Assembly (NCBI RefSeq): GCF_012927305.1
Contig: NZ_JABBGH010000001.1
Location: forward strand, 248,001-312,000
DNA length: 64,000 nt
Direction of reading: 5' to 3'
From: Hymenobacter polaris
Lineage (GTDB): Bacteria > Bacteroidota > Bacteroidia > Cytophagales > Hymenobacteraceae
Below the pieces are notes generated by a model, which was not told where the DNA came from, did no database searches, and worked only from the letters and a program-made list of their open reading frames with translations. Made by a program: the position numbers and the translations under genes. Positions within the stretch are counted from its first letter, which is position 1, and each line of letters opens with the position of its first letter. This document shows, piece after piece, positions 50,654 through 59,614 of this stretch.

Positions 50654-51361
50654 ATGAACATCTTGCAGCGCCTCTTCAAAGTAGGGCAGGCCGAAGCCCA
50701 CGCCGCCGTCAACCAGCTCGAAGACCCCATCAAGCTCACCGAGCAGGGCCTGCGCGACCTGCGCCAAGACCAGGAGAAGGCCCTGCACGCCCTGGCCGAG
50801 GTGAAGGCCACCGCCATTCGGGCCCGCACCGAAGCCGATGGCTACCGCGCCAAAGCCACCGACTACGAAAGCAAAGCCGTGCTCCTGTTGCAGCGGGCCC
50901 ACCGCGGCGAGCTACCCGCCGCCGAGGCCGACCGCCTGGCCACCGAGGCGCTGCTTAAAAAAGCCGAGAACGAAACCCACGCCACCCGCGCGGCCAGCAG
51001 CCAGGCTACCTTCGAGCAGCAGGCCAACCAGCTCGACCAGCGCGTGCAGGAGCTGAAAGCCACCATCGGCCAGTGGGAAAACGAGCTGAAGTCGCTGAAG
51101 GCCCGCCTGGCCGTGAGCACCGCTACCACCAGCATCAACAAGCAGCTGGCCCAGCTCGACTCGTCGGGCACGGTGGCCCTGCTCGAGCGCATGAAGGAGA
51201 AAGTGGCCGTGCAGGAGGCCCTAGGGGAGGCCTATGGCGAAATTGCCCAGCAAAGCAAGAGTGTGGACGCCGAGATTGACAAAGCCATTGGCCGCCCCGG
51301 CGAAGCCCAGGCCAACGAGGAGCTGGCCGCCCTCAAAGCCAAGCTCGGCCTCAATGGCTAG
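50654..51361 (+). CDS. pspA: PspA/IM30 family protein
   Basis: 235 residues, nearly all coiled coil. 'MNILQRLFKVGQAEAHAAVN' is the amphipathic membrane-binding helix with which PspA/Vipp1 proteins begin, and 'EDPIKLTEQGLRDLRQDQEK' matches the conserved first hairpin. PspA binds damaged inner membrane and forms ESCRT-III-like oligomers. It heads a plus-strand cluster with a YqiJ-like protein, a flotillin and a large AAA ATPase, an arrangement known around PspA homologues. It contains no PspB/C or PspF neighbours, so regulation differs from enterobacteria. Confidence 0.92.
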   Translation: MNILQRLFKVGQAEAHAAVNQLEDPIKLTEQGLRDLRQDQEKALHALAEVKATAIRARTEADGYRAKATDYESKAVLLLQRAHRGELPAAEADRLATEALLKKAENETHATRAASSQATFEQQANQLDQRVQELKATIGQWENELKSLKARLAVSTATTSINKQLAQLDSSGTVALLERMKEKVAVQEALGEAYGEIAQQSKSVDAEIDKAIGRPGEAQANEELAALKAKLGLNG

Positions 51362-51413
51362 CGCGGCCCTAGGCGGCCTGTAATTCCCGCCCAGCCCTAC
51401 CGATATACCCCCC

Positions 51414-52052
51414 ATGAACGACTTGCTGCGCGCCGCCGTGCTGCCGCCCAACCTGGTGCCCACCGGGCTGCTGGTAGTGGTGCTGCTGTACTGGCTCACG
51501 GTCATCGTGGGCTTGCTCGACTTCAAAACGGTAGATTTCCACGCCGACGCGCACCCGGGCGTGCACCTAGATGGCGCCCACCTCGGCGCCGGCCACTCCG
51601 ACTGGCTCGACGGGGCGCTGGCGTTCTTCAACATCGGCCGCGTGCCGGTGATGCTATTCGCGAGCTTCGTGGTCCTGCCGCTGTGGGTGGGCAGCATTCT
51701 GGCCAACTACTACACCGGCAACACCTCGCTGCTGCTGGGCCTGGCCCTGCTGCTGCCGCTGGGGCTAGCTAGCCTCTTGGTAGCCAAGGTGCTGACTACG
51801 CCGTTCGTGAAGCTCTTTGCCGTGCTCGAACAGGATGCTACCGGCGCCGCCAGTGCCCTCGGCAAGGTGTGCACCGTGCTGCTGCCCACCACCCCCGAGC
51901 GCCTGGGCCAGGCCAGCGTCCGCATCGACGGCGCGCCGCTCATGCTCAACGTGCGCGCCCTGCGCGGCAGCCTCCGCAAAGGCGAAACGGCCCTGGTAAT
52001 CGACTACGACGAGCAGCGCCGCTGCTACCTGATTGAGCCTTATGCAGCGTGA
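51414..52052 (+). CDS. YqiJ-like (DUF1449) membrane protein with OB-fold end
   Basis: 212 residues. One transmembrane helix at the start ('LLVVVLLYWLTVIVGLL'), a His/Asp-rich loop, then two more helices (about 85-102 and 104-125), and a C-terminal beta domain ('GKVCTVLLP', 'ALVIDYDEQRRCYLIEPY') of the OB-fold type. This matches YqiJ, which in E. coli is encoded next to flotillin YqiK. It probably anchors or organises the flotillin in the membrane. It lies 52 bases after pspA. Confidence 0.85.
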   Translation: MNDLLRAAVLPPNLVPTGLLVVVLLYWLTVIVGLLDFKTVDFHADAHPGVHLDGAHLGAGHSDWLDGALAFFNIGRVPVMLFASFVVLPLWVGSILANYYTGNTSLLLGLALLLPLGLASLLVAKVLTTPFVKLFAVLEQDATGAASALGKVCTVLLPTTPERLGQASVRIDGAPLMLNVRALRGSLRKGETALVIDYDEQRRCYLIEPYAA

Positions 52053-52077
52053 CCCCCTAGGGCCCCACTCTTCACTC

Positions 52078-52155
52078 ATGCGCCGCGCTTGGAAAAAGGC
52101 GCTGCTCGAAGCCGCGCCACTCGTCCTAGAAGTACTGGCTAATAGCTGGATATAG
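52078..52155 (+). CDS. Possible 25-residue peptide
   Basis: ATG to TAG encoding 25 residues: basic start (MRRAWKKALLE), then a hydrophobic run that could form an amphipathic helix. It lies between the YqiJ-like and flotillin genes with no other coding frame. Such a frame may arise by chance, so support is weak. Confidence 0.3.
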   Translation: MRRAWKKALLEAAPLVLEVLANSWI

Positions 52156-52228
52156 CGGAGTTTCGCTGCGGCTGAGCTTACTTTACCACATTTTCATTTC
52201 TATACATCAATTAATTTCTACCCCTTTT

Positions 52229-54388
52229 ATGGTTGCACAACTATCCTGGGCCGTATTGGTCATCCTGGGCGTTCTGATACTGGGCTTTCTGGCCATCGTG
52301 TCGCGCATGTACCAAAAGGCCGTGCAGGGCGAAGCGCTGGTGCGCACCGGCCTGGGCGATACCAAGGTGTCCTTTTCCGGCATCTTCGTGGTGCCGGTGC
52401 TGCACAAGCTGGAGGTGATGGATATCAAGCTGAAAACCATCATCATCGCTCGCTCGGGCAGCGAGGGGCTGGTGTGCAAAGACAACCTGCGGGCCGACGT
52501 GAAGGTAAACTTTTTCGTGCGCGTCAACAAGACGCACGATGACGTGGTGAACGTGGCCCAGAGCATCGGCGCCCACCGCGCCTCCGACCCCGCTGCCCTG
52601 GAGGCGCTGTTCGATGCCAAGTTCTCGGAGGCCTTGAAAACCGTGGGTAAGCACTTCGATTTCATAGAGCTCTACAACTCGCGCGAGCAGTTCAAGCAGG
52701 AAATCCTGCGCATCATCGGCACCGACCTCAACGGCTACGTGCTCGACGACTGCGCCATCGACTACTTGGAGCAAACGCCGCTTTCGGCTCTTAATCAAGA
52801 TAATATTCTCGACGCGGAGGGTATCAAGAAGATTATCGCCCTGACTTCGCAGCAGAAGATGCAGGCCAACCAGATTCAGCGCGAGCAGGAGAAAACCATT
52901 AAGAAACAGAACGTGGAGGCGCAGGAAACCATCCTGCAGCTGGAAAAGCAGTTGGCCGAAAACCAGGAAAAGCAAACCCGCGAAATCGCCAGCATCCGGG
53001 CCCGCGAGCAGGCCGAAACCGAGAAGGTGCGCCAGGAAGAAAAGCTGAAAAGCGAGAAGGCCCGCATTGCCACCGAGGAAGAAGTGAAGGTAGCCGAGCA
53101 AAACCGCGACCGGCAAATCTTGGTGGCCGAGCGCAACAAGCAGCGCACCGACGCCATCGAAACCGAGCGCGTAGCCCAGGCCCACGCCCTCGAAGCTAAC
53201 GAGCGCGAGCGCATTGTGGCCCTAGCCCAGATTGAGAAGGAAAAGGCCCTGGAAGAAGAGCGCAAGAACATCCAGGTAATTATCCGCGAGCGCATTACAG
53301 TGGAGAAAGCCACCGTGCAGGAAGAGGAGCGCATCAAGGACACCCGCGCCCAGGCTCAGGCCGACCGCGAAAAGCTGGTGGCCCTCACCGCCGCCCAGAA
53401 AGCCAACGAAACCAGCACCATCACCTTCGTCGGCAACGCCGAGATGGAGAAGCAGGCCGCCGAGTTCCGCGCCAAGCAGCTGCTCATCGACGCCGAGGGT
53501 GAGCGCGCCGCCGCCGACCACCGCGCCCAGGCTATGCGCATCTTGGCCGAAGCCGAGGCCAGCAAGGCCGCCGCCGTGGGCCTGGCCGAAGCCCAGGTGA
53601 TGCAAGCCAAGGCCACCGCCCGCCAGAAAGAGGGCGAAACCCAGGCCAACGTGCTGCAACTCACCGCCACCGCCGAGGCCCAGGCCATCCAGGCCAAAGC
53701 CACCGCCCAGGCCGAAGCCGACGAGAAGCTGGGCGTAGTAGCCGCCAAGGTAAACCGCGAAAAAGGCCTGGCCGAAGCCGGCGTAGTCGAAGCCCGCGCC
53801 GCCGCCGACCAGAAGCGCGGCCTGGCCGAAGCCGCCGTCAACGAGCAGAAGTTCACGGTCGAGGCCAAGGGCATCGAGGCCAAGGCCGACGCCATGAAGA
53901 AGCTCGACGGCGTGGGCAAAGACCACGAAGAGTTCAAGCTGCGCCTTGACAAAGAGAAGTCGGTGGAACTGGCCCAAATCGGCATCCAGAAAGACATCGC
54001 CGCCGCCCAGGCCGACGTTATCGGCGCGGCCCTGAAAGCCGCCAAAATTGACATCGTGGGCGGCGAAACTATGTTCTTCGACCAGATTATCGGCTCCATC
54101 GCCAAGGGCAAGGCCCTGGACCGCACCGTGCACAACAGCGAGGTGCTGAGCACCGTGAAGGACACCTTCTTCGGCCCCGACGGCGGCGGCGACTTCAAGA
54201 CCAACCTGCACAAGTTCGTGCAGCAGTTCGGCATCAGCAGCGAGGAAATGCGCAACCTGAGCGTATCGGCCCTGCTGCTGCAATTGATGAACAAAGCCAG
54301 CGACGACAAAACCCGCGGCACCCTGGCGCAGCTGGCCAGCACGGCCAAGGCGCTGGGGGTGGGGGATAAGCCGGTGCGGACGATTTAG
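52229..54388 (+). CDS. Flotillin (YqiK-like, SPFH/Band 7)
   Basis: 719 residues. A membrane helix ('WAVLVILGVLILGFLAIV') is followed by the SPFH domain (about 40-200, e.g. 'ADVKVNFFVRVNKTHDDVVN'), then a very long Ala/Glu/Gln/Lys/Arg coiled coil (about 210-570) with repeated AEAxAxA units, and a C-terminal globular end. Flotillins scaffold membrane microdomains. The neighbours (PspA, YqiJ-like) are typical. A GC-rich palindrome separates this gene from the large ATPase gene. The coiled-coil repeats create long antisense open frames that are not real genes. Confidence 0.93.
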   Translation: MVAQLSWAVLVILGVLILGFLAIVSRMYQKAVQGEALVRTGLGDTKVSFSGIFVVPVLHKLEVMDIKLKTIIIARSGSEGLVCKDNLRADVKVNFFVRVNKTHDDVVNVAQSIGAHRASDPAALEALFDAKFSEALKTVGKHFDFIELYNSREQFKQEILRIIGTDLNGYVLDDCAIDYLEQTPLSALNQDNILDAEGIKKIIALTSQQKMQANQIQREQEKTIKKQNVEAQETILQLEKQLAENQEKQTREIASIRAREQAETEKVRQEEKLKSEKARIATEEEVKVAEQNRDRQILVAERNKQRTDAIETERVAQAHALEANERERIVALAQIEKEKALEEERKNIQVIIRERITVEKATVQEEERIKDTRAQAQADREKLVALTAAQKANETSTITFVGNAEMEKQAAEFRAKQLLIDAEGERAAADHRAQAMRILAEAEASKAAAVGLAEAQVMQAKATARQKEGETQANVLQLTATAEAQAIQAKATAQAEADEKLGVVAAKVNREKGLAEAGVVEARAAADQKRGLAEAAVNEQKFTVEAKGIEAKADAMKKLDGVGKDHEEFKLRLDKEKSVELAQIGIQKDIAAAQADVIGAALKAAKIDIVGGETMFFDQIIGSIAKGKALDRTVHNSEVLSTVKDTFFGPDGGGDFKTNLHKFVQQFGISSEEMRNLSVSALLLQLMNKASDDKTRGTLAQLASTAKALGVGDKPVRTI

Positions 54389-54391
54389 GAC

Positions 54392-54542
54392 CGCCCTCCG
54401 CGGGGCGCCTCACCCCCCGGCCCCCTCTCCTTCAGAGAGGGGGAGCCTGACGTCTTTTGATACAAAGCCAACGGCCAGACTGCCGTGGCTCCCCCTCTCT
54501 GAAGGAGAGGGGGCCGGGGGGTGAGGCGCCCCGCGGAGGGCG
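54392..54542. repeat. GC-rich palindromic element (family C), intergenic
   Basis: 'CGCCCTCCGCGGGGCGCCTC' and onward pairs with the right arm; the inner arms carry CCCCCGGCCCCCTCTCC. It fills the gap between flotillin and the AAA ATPase. Confidence 0.88.
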
Positions 54543-54561
54543 ACCTATTTTGCAAGCACTA

Positions 54562-57500
54562 ATGCAACCCACCCCCCAACTCGAAGGCGGCACCTACGAC
54601 ATCCTGCGCACCCGCCTGCAGGCCAGCGGCGCCGACCTCCAAACCCGCCTCTCAACGCTCAATGCCGAGCGCAAGGCCGTGTATGGCGCCATTGATACGC
54701 ACCTGCTGGGCACCAGCCGCATCACCACCACCAACAACTGCGTGCCGTGGGACATGGTGGCGGTGGGCCGCCGGTTTATCTTCGGCTTCAACGTGGTGAT
54801 TGGGCTCAAGACCGAAACCGAGCTGGGCGACGTGTTTGGCGTGTACCAGTACGCCGGCCGCGAGTTTCAGCCCCTAGGGCTGGAGATGCTGCAAAACCCG
54901 CAGTTTCTGGAGGAGTTTCGCAACTTGTACCGCTACTACAAGAACACGCAGTTCGTGAAGTTTGCGGTGCGCGGGCCATACCTGTTCATGGTGTTTCGGG
55001 TGGGCAAGAGCGCCAGCGACATCAAGACGTTTAAGTGGCTGCTGGACGAGGAAAATGACACGCTGAGCTACCTCGACAACCGCAGCGACCACGAGTACAG
55101 CTACCCGCCGCAGCAGGAGTTCGTGTGGAAGCGCGCCACCCGCGACATGCAGGTGGCCGGCAAATACCCCCACATCAGCATCGAGGACAAGGTATTCGTG
55201 GAAACCATCGGCGGCGACCTCACTATCAAGGTCGAGAACAACACCGAAACCGGGCGCGGCATCCTGGCCGAGCCGGTGGCCGATAAGGACCAGACCCTCG
55301 ACGACTCGGAGGTGTACTACGCGGTGCTCGACAATCTGGTGCTGCTGAAAATCAAGCCCTATCAGGAGCCCGACTACCGCTACTTCCTCTTCAACGCCAA
55401 GCTGCGCACCGCCCAGCGTCTCGACGCGCTGGCCGAGGCCTGCGTGCTGCTGCCCGATGGTCAGGGCCTGATTTTCCCGCACGGCTTCTACCTGCAAACC
55501 GGCGCCAGCAAGCTCTTCGAGAACGGCCTGCGCAACATGCACTTCGAGAAGCGGTTGGCCTCGCCCAACGGGGAGGACTTCCTGTATGTGTTCTACAACC
55601 GCGAGGACGGCACCTACCTGCTGCTCTCCTACAACCTTATTGCCCAGCGGGTCGATAACCCCATCATCTGCCACGGCTACGCGCTGTTCGAGGATGGGGA
55701 ATTGTGCTATTCTCGGGCCGACGACGAGCCCAAGAAGCACCACGCCGTGCAAATCTGGCAGACGCCCTACGTGGCCCCCGACTTCGAGCTGCCTCAGACC
55801 CAGGAATCGGCCCTCTATAAGCTGGGCAACAAGGAGATAGTGCGGGCCATGGCTGAGGTGCAGGAGGTGCTGACGCTAGCCGGCAAGGAAGACAGCTACG
55901 CCGGCCTCTACCTCGACCTGGTGCGCCGCACCACCACCCTCGCCGACGCCTACCACTGGCTGGCTGACCCCGCCGCCCAGGCCCTGGCCGAGCCCCTGGG
56001 CGAGATACGCCAGACGGCCACGGCCGCCATCGAAGAGTTTGATAAAGTGCGCGCTATCCGCAAGAGCACGGCCGACGCTGTGCAGCGCGGGCTAGCCCAG
56101 GCCGACGAGCTGCGTGCCCGCATTGCCCGGCTGCCCGACGTGACGGATGTAAACGACTACGTGCGCCTGCTGGCCGAGCTGCGCGCCACCCGCGGCGAAG
56201 TCATCTCCCTCAAAGAGCTGCGCTACGCCGACCTGCCCGCCATCGAACGCGCCGCCGCCGACCTGGCCGAAGTCAGCCAGCAACTGGCGGGGCAGACGGT
56301 GGAGTTCCTGCTGCGGCCCGATGCCCTCAAGAGCTACGCCACGCGGGTGCAGGCCATTGCCGAGGGGGTGGAGAAAGTGCAAAAAACCACCGAGGCCGCC
56401 GAGCGCGAGAAGGAAGCCGCTGCCGTGGCCGGCGAGCTGGAATTGCTGATTGAGGTGGTCAATAACCTGCCCCTCGACGACCCCACGCAAACCACGCGCA
56501 TCATCGACAGCATCTCGGGCATCTACGCCGGCTTCAACCAGATTCGGGCGGCCCTTAAAAGGCGGCGGCAGGCGCTGGCCGGCACTGAGGCCCAGGCCGA
56601 GTTTACGGCCCAACTCAAGCTGCTGGAGCAGGCCCTCGTCAACTACCTCGACCTGAGCGACACGCCCGCCAAGTGCGACGAGTACAGCACCAAGCTCCTG
56701 GTGCAGCTGGAGGAGCTGGAAGGCCGCTTCCCCGACTTCGACCAGTTTCTGAGCACGCTGGCCGAGCGCCGCGAGGCCGTATCGGAGGCCTTCGAGTCGC
56801 GCAAGGTGAGCCTGGTGGAAGCCCGCAACCAGCGCGCCTCGGCCCTGGCGCAGTCGGCCGAGCGCATCATCAAGGCGGTGCAAACCCGGCTGGCCCGGCT
56901 CGACACCGTGGCCGACATCAACGGCTACTACGCCGCCGACCTGCTGGTGGAGAAGGTGCGCCAGACCGTGCAGGACCTGCTGGCCCTAGGGGATACCGTG
57001 AAGGCCGACGAGCTGCAAAGCCGCCTCAAAACGGTGCGCGAGGACGCCGTGCGCCAGCTCAAGGACCGCAGCGAGCTGTTTGCCGACGGCGGCCAGGCCC
57101 TGCGCTTCGGTTCCTACACCTTCACCGTCAACACCCAGCCCCTCGACCTCACCATCGTGCTGCGCGACGGCGAGCTGCACTACCACCTCTCGTGCACCAA
57201 CTACTTCCAGAAGCTGACCGACCCCGCCCTGCTGGCCGCCCGCCCGGTGTGGGAGCAAGCCCTGGCCTCGGAAAACGCCGCCGTGTACCGCGCCGAGTAC
57301 CTGGCCTGGCTGGTGCTGCAAGCCGCCGAGCACCCTAGGCCCGCCCAGGCCGATGCGCCCGCCGTGCTCAGCCTCAGCGAATTAGCCAAGCTCACCCCGC
57401 CCGAGCTAGCGGCCTACGTGCAGCAATTTATGGCCCCGCGCTACGCCGAGGGCTACCTCAAAGGCGTGCACGACGCCGACGCGGCCCTACTGCTGGCGGC

Positions 57501-59586
57501 CCTGGTGCGCCTCACCGCCACGGCGGGCCTGCTGCGCTACCCCGCGCCCGCCCGCGCCGCCGCGGCCCTCTACTGGCTGCGCTTCGCCCCCGAAACTCAG
57601 CGCGCCAGCTGGCAGCGGCAGCTGCACGGCATCGGCGTGCTGCTGCAAGTATTCCCCGATGCCCGCGAGTTTGCCGGCCTCATGCAGGAGCTGCAACAGG
57701 CCATGGACGCCTTCGCCAGCCATACCGGCCTCTTCACCCCGGAGGAGGTGGCCGAGTCGGGCGAGTACCTGTTCTACGAGCTAACCCGCGGCGAAACCTT
57801 CACCACCTCGGCCGAAGCCGCCGACCTGCTCGACCGCTTCCAGCAGGCCCTAGGGGCGCGCAACGCCACCGAGCCCTACGAAGCCTCCGTAGCCGCCCTC
57901 GCCGACCAACCCGCCGCCCAATACCAGCTGGTGCGGCAGTGGCTGGGGGCGTTTGAGCCCGCGCCAGGCTACCCCACCCCCAGCCCCTCCCCTCCGGGGG
58001 AGGGGAGCCTGACGACTGCGGGCGTCAGCCATACGGAAAGCACTAATACAGATGGTCGCGCCGCCGTGGCTCCCCTCCCCCGGAGGGGAGGGGTCGGGGG
58101 TGGGGCTAACGGCGCCGGGGTCCTAGAGGCCGCCGTCCTATTAACTACCCACACCTACGACCCCGCCCGCGTGCTGCGCACGCCCCTGCGCGAAACCCTC
58201 ACCGGCCTCCAGGGCACGCACCCGCGCATCCAGGAGCAGCGCCTGGAGCTGGGTTTACCAGAGTTTCGGCACCGGTTGGGGCAGTACGCGCGCACGGTGG
58301 TGCCGCGCTTCGAGGCGTTTCAGGCGCAGAAGAAGGAGCTGCTAGCCCGCGCCGCCGAGGAGCTGCGCCTCAGCGAGTTCCGGCCGCGGGTGCTGGCGTC
58401 GTTCGTGCGCAACAAGCTCATCGACGAGGTGTATCTGCCGCTCATCGGGGCCAACCTGGCCAAGCAGATTGGTACGGCGGGGGCCGACAAGCGCACCGAC
58501 CTTATGGGGCTGCTGCTGCTGGTTTCGCCGCCCGGCTACGGCAAAACCACCCTGCTGGAGTACGTGGCCAACCGCCTAGGGCTGATTTTTATGAAAATCA
58601 ACGGCCCGGCCATCGGCCACGCCGTCACGAGCGTGGACCCCGCCCAGGCCCCCAACTCGGGCGCCCGCGAGGAGCTGCTCAAGCTCAACCTGGCCTTCGA
58701 GATGGGCGACAACGTGATGATATATCTGGATGATATTCAGCACTGCCACCCCGAGTTTTTGCAGAAATTCATCTCGCTCTGCGACGCCCAGCGCAAGATT
58801 GAGGGCGTGTACCAGGGCCGGGCCAAAACCTACGATTTCCGGGGCCGCAAGGTGGCCGTGGTGATGGCCGGCAACCCCTACACCGAGTCGGGCGAGCTAT
58901 TCCGCATCCCCGACATGCTGGCCAACCGCGCCGACATCTACAATCTCGGCGACATCATTGGCGACACGCGGGCGGCCTTCCTGCTTAGCTACGTCGAGAA
59001 CGCGCTGGTAGCCAACCCCGTGCTGGCCCGCCTGGCCGCCAAAAGCCAGGCCGACGTGTACCCGCTGCTGCGCCTGGCCGAAACCGGTGACAGCACCGGC
59101 CTCAGCTTCGAGGCCGCCCACTCGCCCGAGGAAATCGCCGAGTACGTGGCTGTGCTGCGCCAGCTGCTGGCCCTGCGCGACGTGGTGTTCCGGGTAAACG
59201 AGGCCTACATCCACTCGGCCGCCCAGGCCAACGACTACCGCACCGAGCCGCCCTTCAAGCTGCAAGGCTCGTACCGCAACATGAGCAAGCTGGCCGAGAA
59301 GGTGCGCCCCATCATGAACGAAGTTGAAATCCGCGCCCTGCTCGAAACCCACTACACCAGCGAGGCCCAGACCCTAACCAGCGGCACCGAGGCCAACCTG
59401 CTCAAGCTGCGCGAGCTGCTAGGCTGGCTCACCCCCGCCGAAGCCGCCCGCTGGGCCGACATCAAGGCCACCTTCGTTCGCAACCTGCGCACCAGCAGCA
59501 GCGGCCAGCTCCTGCAAGTGCTCACCCAGCTGGAAAACATCGCCGGCGGCATCGGGGGGATAAAGGAGGCGCTGGGGCGGGGGTGA
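54562..59586 (+). CDS. Giant coiled-coil AAA ATPase ('DNA repair ATPase' type)
   Basis: 1674 residues starting at the ATG at 54562; a longer frame would read through the preceding palindrome. The N-terminal ~440 residues are a beta-rich domain, about 450-880 are helical/coiled coil, and the C-terminal AAA+ module has Walker A 'SPPGYGKTTLLEYVANRLGL' (near 1325) and Walker B 'NVMIYLDDIQHCHPEF' (near 1384), with 'MAGNPYTESGELFRIPDML' as a sensor region. Databases often call such proteins DNA repair ATPases without proof. Its place beside PspA and flotillin suggests a membrane-stress role. Residues ~1137-1182 come from an in-frame palindromic insert. Confidence 0.82.
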   Translation: MQPTPQLEGGTYDILRTRLQASGADLQTRLSTLNAERKAVYGAIDTHLLGTSRITTTNNCVPWDMVAVGRRFIFGFNVVIGLKTETELGDVFGVYQYAGREFQPLGLEMLQNPQFLEEFRNLYRYYKNTQFVKFAVRGPYLFMVFRVGKSASDIKTFKWLLDEENDTLSYLDNRSDHEYSYPPQQEFVWKRATRDMQVAGKYPHISIEDKVFVETIGGDLTIKVENNTETGRGILAEPVADKDQTLDDSEVYYAVLDNLVLLKIKPYQEPDYRYFLFNAKLRTAQRLDALAEACVLLPDGQGLIFPHGFYLQTGASKLFENGLRNMHFEKRLASPNGEDFLYVFYNREDGTYLLLSYNLIAQRVDNPIICHGYALFEDGELCYSRADDEPKKHHAVQIWQTPYVAPDFELPQTQESALYKLGNKEIVRAMAEVQEVLTLAGKEDSYAGLYLDLVRRTTTLADAYHWLADPAAQALAEPLGEIRQTATAAIEEFDKVRAIRKSTADAVQRGLAQADELRARIARLPDVTDVNDYVRLLAELRATRGEVISLKELRYADLPAIERAAADLAEVSQQLAGQTVEFLLRPDALKSYATRVQAIAEGVEKVQKTTEAAEREKEAAAVAGELELLIEVVNNLPLDDPTQTTRIIDSISGIYAGFNQIRAALKRRRQALAGTEAQAEFTAQLKLLEQALVNYLDLSDTPAKCDEYSTKLLVQLEELEGRFPDFDQFLSTLAERREAVSEAFESRKVSLVEARNQRASALAQSAERIIKAVQTRLARLDTVADINGYYAADLLVEKVRQTVQDLLALGDTVKADELQSRLKTVREDAVRQLKDRSELFADGGQALRFGSYTFTVNTQPLDLTIVLRDGELHYHLSCTNYFQKLTDPALLAARPVWEQALASENAAVYRAEYLAWLVLQAAEHPRPAQADAPAVLSLSELAKLTPPELAAYVQQFMAPRYAEGYLKGVHDADAALLLAALVRLTATAGLLRYPAPARAAAALYWLRFAPETQRASWQRQLHGIGVLLQVFPDAREFAGLMQELQQAMDAFASHTGLFTPEEVAESGEYLFYELTRGETFTTSAEAADLLDRFQQALGARNATEPYEASVAALADQPAAQYQLVRQWLGAFEPAPGYPTPSPSPPGEGSLTTAGVSHTESTNTDGRAAVAPLPRRGGVGGGANGAGVLEAAVLLTTHTYDPARVLRTPLRETLTGLQGTHPRIQEQRLELGLPEFRHRLGQYARTVVPRFEAFQAQKKELLARAAEELRLSEFRPRVLASFVRNKLIDEVYLPLIGANLAKQIGTAGADKRTDLMGLLLLVSPPGYGKTTLLEYVANRLGLIFMKINGPAIGHAVTSVDPAQAPNSGAREELLKLNLAFEMGDNVMIYLDDIQHCHPEFLQKFISLCDAQRKIEGVYQGRAKTYDFRGRKVAVVMAGNPYTESGELFRIPDMLANRADIYNLGDIIGDTRAAFLLSYVENALVANPVLARLAAKSQADVYPLLRLAETGDSTGLSFEAAHSPEEIAEYVAVLRQLLALRDVVFRVNEAYIHSAAQANDYRTEPPFKLQGSYRNMSKLAEKVRPIMNEVEIRALLETHYTSEAQTLTSGTEANLLKLRELLGWLTPAEAARWADIKATFVRNLRTSSSGQLLQVLTQLENIAGGIGGIKEALGRG
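57971..58106. repeat. GC-rich palindromic element (family C) inside a coding sequence
   Basis: 'ACCCCACCCCCAGCCCCTCC' opens the left arm and 'GGAGGGGTCGGGGGTGGGG' ends the right arm. The coding frame stays open through both arms and the centre. Confidence 0.9.
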
Positions 59587-59614
59587 GGGAAACTGATTAT
59601 AAATCAAAAATTTG

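Noticed and set aside
52861..53900. Tandem repeats or a CRISPR-like array in the flotillin gene
   Set aside because: The repetition is codon-level (AEA-type coiled coil), with no constant repeat and unique spacer pattern. No CRISPR array was seen anywhere in the window.
53222..54348. Two long open frames (353 and 330 codons) on the minus strand opposite the flotillin coiled coil
   Set aside because: They are antisense shadows of the repeated GAG/GCC-rich coiled-coil codons; the proteins are low-complexity Gly/Leu/Ala or Ser/Ala strings without domain features.
54457..54561. Upstream extension of the giant ATPase through the palindrome
   Set aside because: The extra residues come only from the repeat arm; the ATG at 4 codons past the repeat gives a normal start.
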